From positions 1 through 51,099 of the forward strand of contig CAMVDC010000003.1 in NCBI GenBank assembly GCA_947166155.1: a stretch of 51,099 nt of DNA. The letters are read 5' to 3'. Position numbers and translations under genes: made by a program. Shown here in pieces: positions 26,110 through 34,686 of this stretch. Numbering within the stretch: the stretch's first letter is position 1; the number at the start of each line of letters is the position of its first letter. Below the pieces are notes generated by a model. That model made no database searches. It saw nothing but the letters and a program-made list of their open reading frames with translations, and was not told the origin of the DNA. The stretch comes from an uncultured Prevotellaceae bacterium (GTDB taxonomy: Bacteria; Bacteroidota; Bacteroidia; Bacteroidales; Bacteroidaceae).

Positions 26110-26285
26110 TGATGATTCAGCCTTGCGACACTGATGATTCAGCCATGAAAGACCGATTATTCAGCCATGAAAGACTGATGATTCAGCCATGAAAGACTGA
26201 TGATTCAGCCATGAAAGACCGATGGTTCAGCCATGAAAGACCGATGGTTCAGCCATGAAAGACCGATGATTCAGCCTTGCGACAC
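26110..26285. repeat. 22-bp tandem array, 8 units, overlapping the end of the nrnA-like gene
   Basis: Eight 22-bp units built on GATGATTCAGCC then ATGAAAGAC. The first and last units differ in the same way (CCTTGCGACAC instead of CCATGAAAGAC), so the array is nearly symmetrical in unit type. A partial unit follows at 26286. The last unit includes the stop codon of the nrnA-like gene. It lies 44 bp upstream of the GH97 start. Confidence 0.95.
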
Positions 26286-27323
26286 CGATGGTTCAACGAG
26301 CAAGGGTCGATAGGCCTCGAGTGCTTTGTGGGCAATCTCAATAGCTTCTTGCATGGTGCATGGTAGGTTGCCGCCTGCTGCATTGAGGTGTCCGCCTCCA
26401 CCGAAGAACTCGGCAGCCATGCGGTTGGCCGGAAAGTCGTCGACCGAACGCAGCGATGCAAGTATGCGGGGCTTCTCGGTGTCTTCGCGCAAGTACATCG
26501 AGAGCTTCATGCCTTTTATCTCGAGCGGCATATTCACCACCCCCTCGGTATCGCCCTTGAGGTATTTGAACTGGCTGAGTTCGTCGCGGGTGAGTGTGAA
26601 GAGCGATGCATGGAGTTCGGGAAACACTTGCAGTTTCTCCGATAGTATGTAACCCAAAAGCCTGAAGCGCGCCTCGGTGTAGTTGTTGTATATGCGTCGG
26701 TTGATTTTGTCTTTATCGATGCCCTTGCGCAGCAGTTCCGACAGGATGATGTAGATGTCGGGATCGTTGGCGTTGTAGGAAAACTTACCCGTATCGGTAC
26801 ACATGCCTGCATATAGGTCCTCGGCTGCTGCTTTGGTCATTTGCCCCACCCCGCCAATGGCTTCGATGAGTCGGAACACCAGTTCGCATGTGCTGCTTGC
26901 GTCGGGGTATGATATGATGAGGTCGCAGAATCGCTTGGGTTGCAGATGATGGTCGATCATCATCTTCTTGGCATTCGATGCCACGATTGGTACAGCCAGG
27001 TCGTCGAGTCGTGCGGGTTCGTTGATATCAAGGCAGATGATGAGGTCGGCGCATGATATGTAGGTCTTGGCTGCTGCGCGGTGACGGTCGTACTGCACGA
27101 TTTTGTCGGCATCGGTCATCCACCTCAAGAAGTCGGGAAAGTAGTTGGGTACAATCACGTTGACCATCTTTCCCTTCTTCTTCAGGTATTCTGCCATGGC
27201 GAGCGACGAACCTATAGCATCACCATCGGCCGAGACGTGTGTGACTATCACTACCTGACGGCATGCATCAAACATGCGTCGCGCTTCGTTTATCTCTATA
27301 TGTGATATCTTCTGACTTAACAC
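26271..27323 (-). CDS. DHH/DHHA1 phosphoesterase, NrnA-like oligoribonuclease/pAp phosphatase
   Basis: The 350-residue protein has the DHH domain motifs VTHVSADGDAIGSSLA, ICLDIN and IDHH (D124-H125-H126), then a DHHA1 domain with FFGGGGHLNAAGG. NrnA-type enzymes degrade 2-5-mer RNAs and dephosphorylate pAp. The chosen start is a GTG at 27323; the next in-frame ATG (residue 17) would leave an odd N-terminus but still keep the DHH core. The last residues PSVSQG and the stop are encoded by a 22-bp repeat unit, so the original C-terminus has probably been replaced. Confidence 0.88.
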   Translation of the reverse strand: MLSQKISHIEINEARRMFDACRQVVIVTHVSADGDAIGSSLAMAEYLKKKGKMVNVIVPNYFPDFLRWMTDADKIVQYDRHRAAAKTYISCADLIICLDINEPARLDDLAVPIVASNAKKMMIDHHLQPKRFCDLIISYPDASSTCELVFRLIEAIGGVGQMTKAAAEDLYAGMCTDTGKFSYNANDPDIYIILSELLRKGIDKDKINRRIYNNYTEARFRLLGYILSEKLQVFPELHASLFTLTRDELSQFKYLKGDTEGVVNMPLEIKGMKLSMYLREDTEKPRILASLRSVDDFPANRMAAEFFGGGGHLNAAGGNLPCTMQEAIEIAHKALEAYRPLLVEPSVSQG

Positions 27324-27374
27324 GTTGTGTGTCTCTCTTGTGATGTATTGTTCGGAATAATATGATGCCGTTGC

Positions 27375-28688
27375 TTACTTTATCATGTCGAACCCTGTGT
27401 ATGGCTGCAGGGCTGCCGGTATGCGTATGCCTTCCTCGGTTTGGTTGTCCTCGAGTATGGCAGCCACGATGCGTGGCAGTGCAAGGGCCGAGCCGTTGAG
27501 TGTGTGACACAGTTGCACCTTCTTGTCGGCGTCGCGGTAGCGGCATTTCAGGCGGTTGGCCTGATAGGTGTCGAAGTTGCTCACCGAACTTACTTCGAGC
27601 CAGCGTCCTTGTGCCTCGCTATATACTTCGAAGTCGTAGCATATTGCTGATGTGAAGCTCTGGTCGCCGCCACAGAGTCGCAGGATGCGATATGGCAGTT
27701 CGAGTTTGCGCAGCAATCCCTCTACGTGGTCGAGCATTTCCTGATGGCTTTGCTCCGAGTGTTCGGGGGTGTCGATGCGCACGATTTCAATCTTCGAGAA
27801 CTCGTGCAGGCGGTTCAGTCCGCGCACATCCTTGCCGTAGCTTCCGGCTTCGCGACGGAAACACTGGGTGTAAGCACAGTTTTTGATTGGCAGGTCTTTC
27901 TCGTCGAGTATCACGTCGCGATAGATGTTGGTCACAGGCACCTCGGCTGTCGGTATGAGGTAGAGGTCGTCGACCTCGCAGTGGTACATCTGGCCTTCCT
28001 TGTCGGGCAGCTGTCCTGTGCCGTATCCCGATGCTGCGTTCACCACTGTGGGCGGCATTATCTCGGTGTATCCTGCCTTGTTGGCCTCGGCCAGGAAGAA
28101 GTTGATGAGTGCGCGTTGCAGCTGTGCACCCTTTCCTATGTATACAGGGAATCCGGCTCCGGTGATTTTCACACCGAGGTCGAAGTCTATGAGGTTGTAT
28201 TTCTTTGCCAGTTCCCAGTGTGGCAGCTTGGCTTGTCCGTTTTGCGGTATGGTGGTCCAGTTGCCCACGGTGTCGCCTTCATGACATTCGCGCAGCGACG
28301 ATTTCACCACGAGGTTGTCTTCTGCTCCACGTCCCTCGGGCACTATGTCGTAGGGTATGTTTGGTATGGTGCATAGGTGTGCCGTGAGTTGGCGTTCAGC
28401 TTCGTCCTTCTGGTTTTGCAGGGTTGCCGATTGTTCCTTCAGTCGTGCCACTTCTGCCTTGGCGGCTTCAGCTTCGTCGCGCTTGCCTTGTTTCATGAGT
28501 GCACCTATCTGTGCTGCATATTTCTTTTGTTCTGCCAGGCAAGCATCGAGGCTTGTCTGCGCTTCACGACGCTGGCGGTCAAGTTCTTTTGCCTTGTCGA
28601 TTGCCTCTTGGGCATTTGGGAATAGTTTCTTTTCGAGTCCACGAACCACGCGTTCGGTCTGCTCGTTGATGAGTTTGAGTGTAAGCAT
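27375..28688 (-). CDS. serS: Seryl-tRNA synthetase
   Basis: The 437-residue protein has the N-terminal coiled-coil arm (about 30-105), class II motif 2 (AYTQCFRREAGSYGKD) and the YRILRLCGGD ... YDFEVYSEAQGRWLEVSSVSNFDTYQANRL region leading to motif 3 (NGSALALPRIVAAILE). Length is that of normal bacterial SerRS. It lies 4 bp downstream of a small basic gene and 51 bp upstream of the nrnA-like gene. Confidence 0.97.
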   Translation of the reverse strand: MLTLKLINEQTERVVRGLEKKLFPNAQEAIDKAKELDRQRREAQTSLDACLAEQKKYAAQIGALMKQGKRDEAEAAKAEVARLKEQSATLQNQKDEAERQLTAHLCTIPNIPYDIVPEGRGAEDNLVVKSSLRECHEGDTVGNWTTIPQNGQAKLPHWELAKKYNLIDFDLGVKITGAGFPVYIGKGAQLQRALINFFLAEANKAGYTEIMPPTVVNAASGYGTGQLPDKEGQMYHCEVDDLYLIPTAEVPVTNIYRDVILDEKDLPIKNCAYTQCFRREAGSYGKDVRGLNRLHEFSKIEIVRIDTPEHSEQSHQEMLDHVEGLLRKLELPYRILRLCGGDQSFTSAICYDFEVYSEAQGRWLEVSSVSNFDTYQANRLKCRYRDADKKVQLCHTLNGSALALPRIVAAILEDNQTEEGIRIPAALQPYTGFDMIK

Positions 28689-28692
28689 TGTG

Positions 28693-28899
28693 TTATTTGC
28701 GTTTTTGGCTCTTCCGAGCTCTTACTTTTTGTTTTATCTCTGCCTTATGTTTTGCGGCACCCGAGCCGTGAGCTCCTGTCTTGTAGCTCTTGGCGCGTGC
28801 CTTGGTCTTCACGCGGTCGGCATTGGGGTCGGCCTTTTTCTTACCGCTGAAGTTGATGCCATTCATCATGGCGTACATTATCTCTTCTTCGCTTGCCAT
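28693..28899 (-). CDS. Small basic protein of unknown function between purH-like gene and serS
   Basis: A 68-residue frame with ATG start, 22 bp after the AICAR transformylase gene and 4 bp before serS. It is strongly basic in its C-terminal two thirds (KTKARAKSYKTGAHGSGAAKHKAEIKQ, ending KSQKRK) after an acidic start (MASEEEIM). I do not recognise a family. The tight packing and lack of another frame in the gap favour a real gene; the composition suggests nucleic-acid or ribosome contact, but that is inference. Confidence 0.6.
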   Translation of the reverse strand: MASEEEIMYAMMNGINFSGKKKADPNADRVKTKARAKSYKTGAHGSGAAKHKAEIKQKVRARKSQKRK

Positions 28900-28921
28900 A
28901 TTGATTTGTATTTCGTTGCAA

Positions 28922-30103
28922 TCAATGGTGGAAGAGTCGCACTCCGGTCATGGCCATCACTATGTCGTATTTGTCGCAGGTCATGATGACGTGGTCGTCG
29001 CGCACCGAGCCGCCGGCTTGGGCTATATAGCGCACACCGCTCTTGTGGGCACGCTCGATGTTGTCGCCAAAGGGGAAGAAGGCATCGCTGCCGAGCGACA
29101 CGTCGGTGTTTTGCGACAGCCATGCGCGCTTCTCTTCGCGGGTAAGTGGCTCGGGACGACGGGTGAAGAACTGCTGCCATGCGCCATCGTTGAGCACGTC
29201 GTCACACTCATCGCCCATGTATATGTCGATGGTGTTGTCGCGGTCGGCACGGCGCACATCGCTGCGGAATGGCAGGTCGAGCACCTTGGGGCACTGGCGC
29301 AACCACCACAGGTCGGCTTTCTGACCGGCCAGGCGGGTGCAGTGTATGCGGCTCTGCTGTCCGGCTCCGATACCTATGGCCTGTCCGTCTTTCACGTAGC
29401 ACACAGAGTTCGACTGTGTGTATTTCAGCGTGATGAGTGCCACCATCAGGTCGCGGCGGGCTTGTGGAGTGAGTGTCTTGTTCTTGGTCGGTATGTTTTC
29501 AAACAGCGAGTCCTGACTCAGGTCGATCTCGTTGCGTCCCTGCTCGAAGGTCACGCCAAACACCTGCTTGCGCTCCACGGGTGCGGGGCGGTAGTTGGTG
29601 TCCATCTTCAGTATGCAATAGTTGCCGTTTTTCTTCTGGCGCAGTATGTCGAGAGCCTCGTCGGTATAGTCGGGGGCAATGATTCCGTCGCTCACCTCAC
29701 GCTTTATGAGCAGTGCCGTCACGCGGTCGCAGGTGTCGCTCAGGGCTATGAAATCGCCGAACGACGACATGCGGTCGGCTCCGCGGGCACGTGCATAGGC
29801 CGTTGCTATGGGGCTGAGTTCCTCTTTCACGTCGTCGACAAAATATATGCGGCGCAACACGTCGGTCAGCGGCACTGCCACAGCGGCGCCTGCCGGACTT
29901 ACATGTTTGAACGATGCGGCTGCAGGCATGCCTGTCGCGCGTTTCAGCTCGCTCACCAACTGCCAGCTGTTGAGAGCATCAAGCAGGTTGATGTAGCCAG
30001 GACGTCCGTTCAGCACATCGAATGGAAGGTCGCCATCATCCATAAACACCCGCGAGGGTTTTTGATTGGGATTACACCCATATTTCAGTTCTAATTCCTT
30101 CAT
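28922..30103 (-). CDS. Stand-alone AICAR formyltransferase (PurH C-terminal-like)
   Basis: I use the ATG at 30103 (MKELELKYGCNPNQKPS), 393 residues. The frame extends to a TTG at 30133, but that overlaps the -7 promoter element. The protein matches only the AICAR transformylase half of PurH: ASFKHVSPAGAAVA carries the catalytic Lys-His pair, followed by ARARGADRMSSFGDF and the C-terminal YIAQAGGSVRDDHV. The IMP cyclohydrolase domain is absent, so this is the separate formyltransferase known from Bacteroidota. It transfers a formyl group to AICAR in purine synthesis; cyclisation must come from another gene. Confidence 0.9.
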   Translation of the reverse strand: MKELELKYGCNPNQKPSRVFMDDGDLPFDVLNGRPGYINLLDALNSWQLVSELKRATGMPAAASFKHVSPAGAAVAVPLTDVLRRIYFVDDVKEELSPIATAYARARGADRMSSFGDFIALSDTCDRVTALLIKREVSDGIIAPDYTDEALDILRQKKNGNYCILKMDTNYRPAPVERKQVFGVTFEQGRNEIDLSQDSLFENIPTKNKTLTPQARRDLMVALITLKYTQSNSVCYVKDGQAIGIGAGQQSRIHCTRLAGQKADLWWLRQCPKVLDLPFRSDVRRADRDNTIDIYMGDECDDVLNDGAWQQFFTRRPEPLTREEKRAWLSQNTDVSLGSDAFFPFGDNIERAHKSGVRYIAQAGGSVRDDHVIMTCDKYDIVMAMTGVRLFHH

Positions 30104-30130
30104 TGTTCTTATGATTTCACTAATATGCTG

Positions 30131-30138
30131 CAAATTTA
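30131..30138 (-). promoter_or_regulatory. -7 promoter element of the purH-like operon
   Basis: The minus strand reads TAAATTTG (TAnnTTTG), 28 bp before the ATG at 30103, which supports that start. Confidence 0.6.
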
Positions 30139-30288
30139 CAAAAACATTTCGACTTGAAAGGCATCATATCCGAAGTTTTTGACATTTCAACAAATAATCC
30201 GACAGAATGGGCACAAAAATCACCTGCTCAATGCCAATATTCAGGCACAAATCAAGGCTGCAAACGGCATCATCGGCACACACGCTCA

Positions 30289-30400
30289 CAGGTACCTGTG
30301 GAGGGGGTGAAAAATGAGTGCGCACTCGCGGCCCCGAGAGTGCGCAGTCGCGGCCCCGAGAGTGCGCACTCGCAGGCCCGAAAGTGCGCACTCTCCGACA
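30289..30400. repeat. KpnI-type palindrome plus 22-bp array (4 units) with GAGTGCGCACTC core
   Basis: ACAGGTACCTGT followed by GGAGGGGG, then four 22-bp units at 30313-30400 with cores GAGTGCGCACTC (one copy reads GTGCGCAGTC) and linkers GCGGCCC/GCAGGCC. The same palindrome plus a single core occurs at 35986-36022, and the same unit type is expanded to four copies at 49400-49487. It sits in the 450-bp divergent region between the purH-like gene and the Lys-Ala-rich gene; the remainder (30139-30288, 30401-30541) holds no recognisable gene. Confidence 0.9.
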
Positions 30401-30541
30401 CCCACAAAACCACTCACCTTCACGCACCCTTTTTTGCGTTTCAACATCCGCCAAAAATCAAAACCGACAAAACTGCCACACAAATCTGCATGTTCGACGC
30501 AGAAAACGGGAAAAACAGATTGCTATATAATTTTTTTATCG

Positions 30542-30549
30542 TAACTTTG
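30542..30549 (+). promoter_or_regulatory. -7 promoter element of the low-complexity protein gene
   Basis: TAACTTTG (TAnnTTTG), 41 bp upstream of the ATG at 30590, preceded by an AT-rich run (TATATAATTTTTTTATCG). Confidence 0.65.
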
Positions 30550-30589
30550 CACACCAAATATATACATGCGCGCATAAAACATTTATAAT

Positions 30590-32437
30590 ATGGCAAAAAA
30601 GAAGACTGTATCAGAATCCATAGCCAACCCCGAGCCCATCGAAGTGGCGCCTTCAAGCACAAAAGCAAAAAAGGCGACAAAATCAAAAACTGCCAACGCT
30701 GCCAAAGCTGAAGTAGAAGTCGAAGAGGAGGTTGTGGTTGCTGCCAAAACCGAACCAAAGGCAAAAGCTGAACCAAAGGCAAAAGCTGAACCAAAAGCTA
30801 AAGCCGAAGCTAAAGCAAAAGCTGAACCAAAAGCTAAGGCTGAACCTAAGCCAAAAGCTGAACCTAAGCCAAAAGCTGAGTCGAAAGCAAAAGCAGAGCC
30901 TAAGCCAAAAGCTGAACCGAAAGCAAAAGCAGAGCCTAAGCCAAAAGCTGCAACTGTGGCAGAAACTACTCCCGAGCCAAAAGCCAAAGCTAAAGCAAAA
31001 GCCAAGGCAAAAGCAACCGACGAGCCACCCATTGAGGCAAAGCCCAAAACCAAAGCAAGCCCAAAGGCTAAGGCACCCGTAGTGGAAGAACCAGCGCCGG
31101 TGGCTGAACCAGAGCCTGTGGCCGAACCCACACCCGAAGCAAAGCCTCAAACCAAGAGCAAGGCAAAGTCGAAAGCAAAGAGCAAGGCAGAAAAAGAGGA
31201 TATAGTAGAGGCTGTACCCGTGAAACCATCACGCCGTCGCATACCAAAGGCAGTGAAGGTGGACATCGAGGCTGAAACAGCAAACGCCGACAATACGGCA
31301 GCCATGACCGACGCATCGGTTACACCAGCCGACAGCGAGTCCGACACAACGCTCAGCGTCAACCCATTTGCCAAATACAACGACATAATCGAAGCCGACG
31401 AGCAGCAAGAAGAGGAAGCTCCGAAAAAGGTGAGACCAGCCAAGAAGTCGAAAGCCAAAGCAGCAGAGCCAGCCGAAACAAAAGAGCCGGAAGAACAACC
31501 TGCCGACCAGAAAGTCGAAGATGAGCCAGAGACTCAAGCCGACGCTGAAGAACCGGCTCAAGACTCAGCCGGCGAGGGCGACGAAACCGCGCAGGCAAAG
31601 AACAAGGGCGGACGCGGCAAGCGCAAAGACGACAAGACCAACGAATACATGATCGACGACGCAAGCGCATCGATTGCATCGCTCACCAAAGGCAACGTAT
31701 GGGCCACCGACGTCAACGAAATCTACGACATGTTGCTCGAAGGACGTCGCACCGAACATTGGAGTGAAAACGAAGTACACTACATGAACATCATACGTCC
31801 TGTCTACGACGTGAAGTTCCTCAACAAATCCGACGAAGTGCAAAAAGCAGAAATGGAGAAGTCAGGATTCAAGGTATTCCCCTACCCCAACACTGCCGAC
31901 TCGAAAAACTGCATAGCCATACGCAAGCACCAGATAAAGAGAATCACCGACCTCACGATGGAGAACATCCTCCACCTCGAGGCCCACGAGGTGCTCAAGC
32001 TCATACAAGAAAACATGGGTACCGGTTGGAAAGGACTGCCACTCGCCATCCAGGACATCATCGAGACGGCATTCTATGTCGACCAAAGCACCCTGCCCGA
32101 AACGGCCATGCACCGCGTAGGCGGAATCATCGACCGCAGGAAGGAAGACGGATACGAAGTGCTCGAAATACCACGCGGCACATGGATTGAGGCTGTATTC
32201 ATAAAATACAAGCCACGCATGGAAAAGATGCACTTTGAATCCATATCCGAGCGAATGGGCAAATCCGACGACGAAGACTTCGACGACGACGAAGAAGACC
32301 TTGACGACGAGAACGAAGACCTCGACAACGACAACGACGACGACGACGATGACGACAGCCCGATGGACGAAGAACCATCGCAGGCACAAATCGAAGAGTT
32401 TGAAGACATCGCTGATGACACCGATGACGACGATTAG
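30590..32437 (+). CDS. Lys/Ala/Pro/Glu-repeat protein with folded C-terminal domain and acidic tail
   Basis: The 615-residue protein falls into four parts. Residues ~45-190 are a low-complexity track of KAEPKAK/KAEPKPK repeats like histone H1 tails. Residues ~200-350 are mixed charge, with a basic KPSRRRIPKAVK stretch. Residues ~354-557 are a well-mixed, probably folded domain (VWATDVNEIYDMLLEGRRTEHW, GFKVFPYPNTAD, VLEIPRGTWIEAVFIK). Residues 558-615 are almost pure Asp/Glu. There is no signal peptide or membrane segment. I do not recognise the folded domain. The basic tail suggests nucleic-acid binding and the acidic tail autoinhibition or solubility, both inferred. Confidence 0.85.
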   Translation: MAKKKTVSESIANPEPIEVAPSSTKAKKATKSKTANAAKAEVEVEEEVVVAAKTEPKAKAEPKAKAEPKAKAEAKAKAEPKAKAEPKPKAEPKPKAESKAKAEPKPKAEPKAKAEPKPKAATVAETTPEPKAKAKAKAKAKATDEPPIEAKPKTKASPKAKAPVVEEPAPVAEPEPVAEPTPEAKPQTKSKAKSKAKSKAEKEDIVEAVPVKPSRRRIPKAVKVDIEAETANADNTAAMTDASVTPADSESDTTLSVNPFAKYNDIIEADEQQEEEAPKKVRPAKKSKAKAAEPAETKEPEEQPADQKVEDEPETQADAEEPAQDSAGEGDETAQAKNKGGRGKRKDDKTNEYMIDDASASIASLTKGNVWATDVNEIYDMLLEGRRTEHWSENEVHYMNIIRPVYDVKFLNKSDEVQKAEMEKSGFKVFPYPNTADSKNCIAIRKHQIKRITDLTMENILHLEAHEVLKLIQENMGTGWKGLPLAIQDIIETAFYVDQSTLPETAMHRVGGIIDRRKEDGYEVLEIPRGTWIEAVFIKYKPRMEKMHFESISERMGKSDDEDFDDDEEDLDDENEDLDNDNDDDDDDDSPMDEEPSQAQIEEFEDIADDTDDDD

Positions 32438-32495
32438 CAATCAATCCACTACATCCCGACACATCGGCAACATTAGATTACATCACCTACTAATT

Positions 32496-34013
32496 ATGAC
32501 AAGACAACGCTTTATTCTATTGATGGCCACCATTTGCGTGGCCTTCAATCTATATTCACTGCCACGCTACAGCATGGCTTACGACATCCGCCTCGACACA
32601 CAGAACCACTACCTGTATGTCAATCTCAACATATCGTTCGAACAACCCACCACCGACATCATCACACTCGAAATGCCAGTGTGGGCTCCCGGCTACTACA
32701 TGATAATGGATTTCCCAAAGCACTTGTCCGACTTCAGCGCCACAGCCGACGGCAGCACACCGCTGCAGTGGACCAAGACATCCAAGAACCAATGGGCAAT
32801 CACAGCTCAAGGCAGGCAGCTGCAAGTCAGCTATCGCATATATGCCAACGAGCACTCGGTGGCAGAAAGCAACGTGGGCGAACAATCGGCTTTCATCGCG
32901 CCCAACGGGGTATTCATGTATGTGAAGGACGACAAAATGCACAGCGTCACCACCACCTACCACATGCCCGCCGGATGGAGCAAGGCAAGCACAGGACTTA
33001 AGCCCGTGGGGCAGAACGAAGGTAGCGAACGCACGTTTGTCGCTCCCGATTTCGACACCCTGTTCGATTCGCCGCTGTTGCTCGGCAACCACTTCACCAC
33101 CCACTTCACCCACGAAGGCCACGACTATGAATTTGCCATCGTGCCCCCCGAAGGCTTCGAAGCCAGCGGCATCACCGACGACTTCAAGCGCATGGTGAGT
33201 GCCACCACACGCCTCATTGGTCACGTACCCTACGACAACTATTGCGTCATCCACCTCGGAGCAGGCGGTGGCGGGCTCGAACACCTCAACTCGCAGGCAT
33301 GCTTCACCAGCGGCACCTACCGTTTCCCTTCGCGCGACGAGTATCTGCGACACCTCGCTTTCGTCACCCACGAGTACTTCCACCTCTACAACGTGAAGAG
33401 CATCCGCCCCTTCGAGCTCGGCCCCTTCGACTACAGCCGCGAGTGCTATACTCCGCTGCTTTGGGTAAGCGAGGGATTCACCTGCTACTATGAGTGCCGG
33501 CTACTCATGCAGGCAGGCATTGTAGATGGCAACTACCTGCTGCGCGACATCTCGAGTGCCATACGCACCATCGAGGAAGGTGAAGGTCATCACCACATGA
33601 GCCTGCGTCAAAGCAGCTACGACATCTGGCTCAACTTCTTCAATCATTCCGAGAATGTCATATCATATTACGACAAGGGACCCATCCTCGGCTTGTTGTT
33701 CGACATCGAGTTGCGCCGCCTGACCGACTGCCAACGTGGCCTCGATGACCTCATGCGCCTGCTCTACAACCGTTATTACCTCGAGTTGCGTCGCGGCTTC
33801 ACCGAATCGGAGTTCTGGCAATCAGCAGCCGAGATAGCAGGAAGTGAACTGACGACCCTGCGCCGATATGTCGATACCACCGACGACATCGACTACGAGT
33901 CGCTCCTCACTCCAGCCGGCCTTGCCATCGACCGCGACACTTGGTCCCTATATAAAATAAATAAGGTGTCGAAGGCGCAAGAGAAACTGAGAAAAGCGAT
34001 TATTGGGGAATAA
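32496..34013 (+). CDS. Secreted M61 family (glycyl aminopeptidase-like) metallopeptidase
   Basis: I use the ATG at 32496 (MTRQRFILLMATICVAFNLYS), a signal-peptide start giving 505 residues; the open frame upstream only shadows the acidic tail of the preceding gene. N-terminal beta domain about 28-195 (MPVWAPGYYMIMDFPKHLSDF), then the M61 catalytic domain with the zinc motif HEYFH at 292-296 and GFTCYYE downstream as the third-ligand region. The PDZ domain present at the C-terminus of many M61 proteins is not evident. It starts 58 bp after the low-complexity gene and may be co-transcribed. Confidence 0.9.
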   Translation: MTRQRFILLMATICVAFNLYSLPRYSMAYDIRLDTQNHYLYVNLNISFEQPTTDIITLEMPVWAPGYYMIMDFPKHLSDFSATADGSTPLQWTKTSKNQWAITAQGRQLQVSYRIYANEHSVAESNVGEQSAFIAPNGVFMYVKDDKMHSVTTTYHMPAGWSKASTGLKPVGQNEGSERTFVAPDFDTLFDSPLLLGNHFTTHFTHEGHDYEFAIVPPEGFEASGITDDFKRMVSATTRLIGHVPYDNYCVIHLGAGGGGLEHLNSQACFTSGTYRFPSRDEYLRHLAFVTHEYFHLYNVKSIRPFELGPFDYSRECYTPLLWVSEGFTCYYECRLLMQAGIVDGNYLLRDISSAIRTIEEGEGHHHMSLRQSSYDIWLNFFNHSENVISYYDKGPILGLLFDIELRRLTDCQRGLDDLMRLLYNRYYLELRRGFTESEFWQSAAEIAGSELTTLRRYVDTTDDIDYESLLTPAGLAIDRDTWSLYKINKVSKAQEKLRKAIIGE

Positions 34014-34033
34014 ACGTGTAGTTATATAGTTTT

Positions 34034-34495
34034 TCAGAACTTGATTCCGTGTTCGTTTTTTACTTCCGACATGACGAAGGTGCTTTCCCATGAGTCGAGG
34101 CAGTCGATTGTGCCGAGCTTGTTGAACACGAAATCTTGGTAACTAAGCATGTCGCGGGCATGTATTTTGAGCAGATAGTCGAACCGACCTGATATGTTGT
34201 AACATTCGGTCACTTCGGGTATCTGCTTTATCGTTTCAATAAATTCGTTTACTATCTCTCGATTGATGCGACGCAGTTTCACGTTGCAATACACGATGAA
34301 TCCCTGATTCAGCTTGTTGACATCGAGCAACGCGATGTATTTCTTTATAAACCCCTCGCGTTCAAGGCGTTTCATACGTTCGTAGACAGGAGTTGCCGAG
34401 AGGCTCACCTTCTGTGCAAGTTCTTTTACGGTCAGTCGTGAGTTGTCTTGCAACACTCGCAGTATCTGCAGGTCGGTTTCGTCTAAAGTTGTCAT
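34034..34495 (-). CDS. Lrp/AsnC family transcriptional regulator
   Basis: The 153-residue protein has an N-terminal helix-turn-helix (LTVKELAQKVSLSATPVYERMKRLEREGFI, about 20-50) and a C-terminal RAM ligand domain (about 65-145). Such proteins sense amino acids as octamers or dimers. It is divergent from metY with promoters facing away from each other, so local control of methionine/cysteine synthesis is plausible but not shown. Confidence 0.93.
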   Translation of the reverse strand: MTTLDETDLQILRVLQDNSRLTVKELAQKVSLSATPVYERMKRLEREGFIKKYIALLDVNKLNQGFIVYCNVKLRRINREIVNEFIETIKQIPEVTECYNISGRFDYLLKIHARDMLSYQDFVFNKLGTIDCLDSWESTFVMSEVKNEHGIKF

Positions 34496-34561
34496 AGTGA
34501 TATTTTCTTTGGTTTGTGTATTTGTGGTATTCGTTTAGAATCTTTTATCGCGTTTGCGCTG

Positions 34562-34569
34562 CAAATTTA
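34562..34569 (-). promoter_or_regulatory. -7 promoter element of the Lrp-type gene
   Basis: The minus strand reads TAAATTTG (TAnnTTTG), 67 bp upstream of the start at 34495, back to back with the metY promoter. Confidence 0.6.
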
Positions 34570-34596
34570 GAAACATTTTCTGAACTTCGCAAATTA

Positions 34597-34629
34597 TTTG
34601 CAAACAATATCTAAATAGTCGTAACTTTG
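34597..34629 (+). promoter_or_regulatory. Promoter of metY
   Basis: TTTG (34597-34600) and TAACTTTG (34622-34629) with 21 bp between them fit the Bacteroidota -33/-7 boxes. The leader to the ATG at 34687 is only about 50 bases, so there is no room for a SAM riboswitch. Confidence 0.75.
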
Positions 34630-34686
34630 CAGCGCAAAAACAAATAAAAACGCATAATAACAAACAAAAGAAAGGAGAAACAAACT

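Noticed and set aside
30154..30588. 144-codon plus-strand frame upstream of the low-complexity gene
   Set aside because: It crosses the KpnI-type palindrome, four 22-bp units and the promoter; the protein has no stable composition.
30583..31150. Minus-strand frames rich in Phe/Gly/Ala opposite the low-complexity gene
   Set aside because: They are antisense images of the KAEPKAK repeat; the plus-strand protein continues into a normal folded domain and has a promoter.
32235..32495. Extended start of the M61 peptidase frame
   Set aside because: The extension translates the acidic-tail coding region of the upstream gene in another frame as poly-Thr; the signal peptide starts at 32496.
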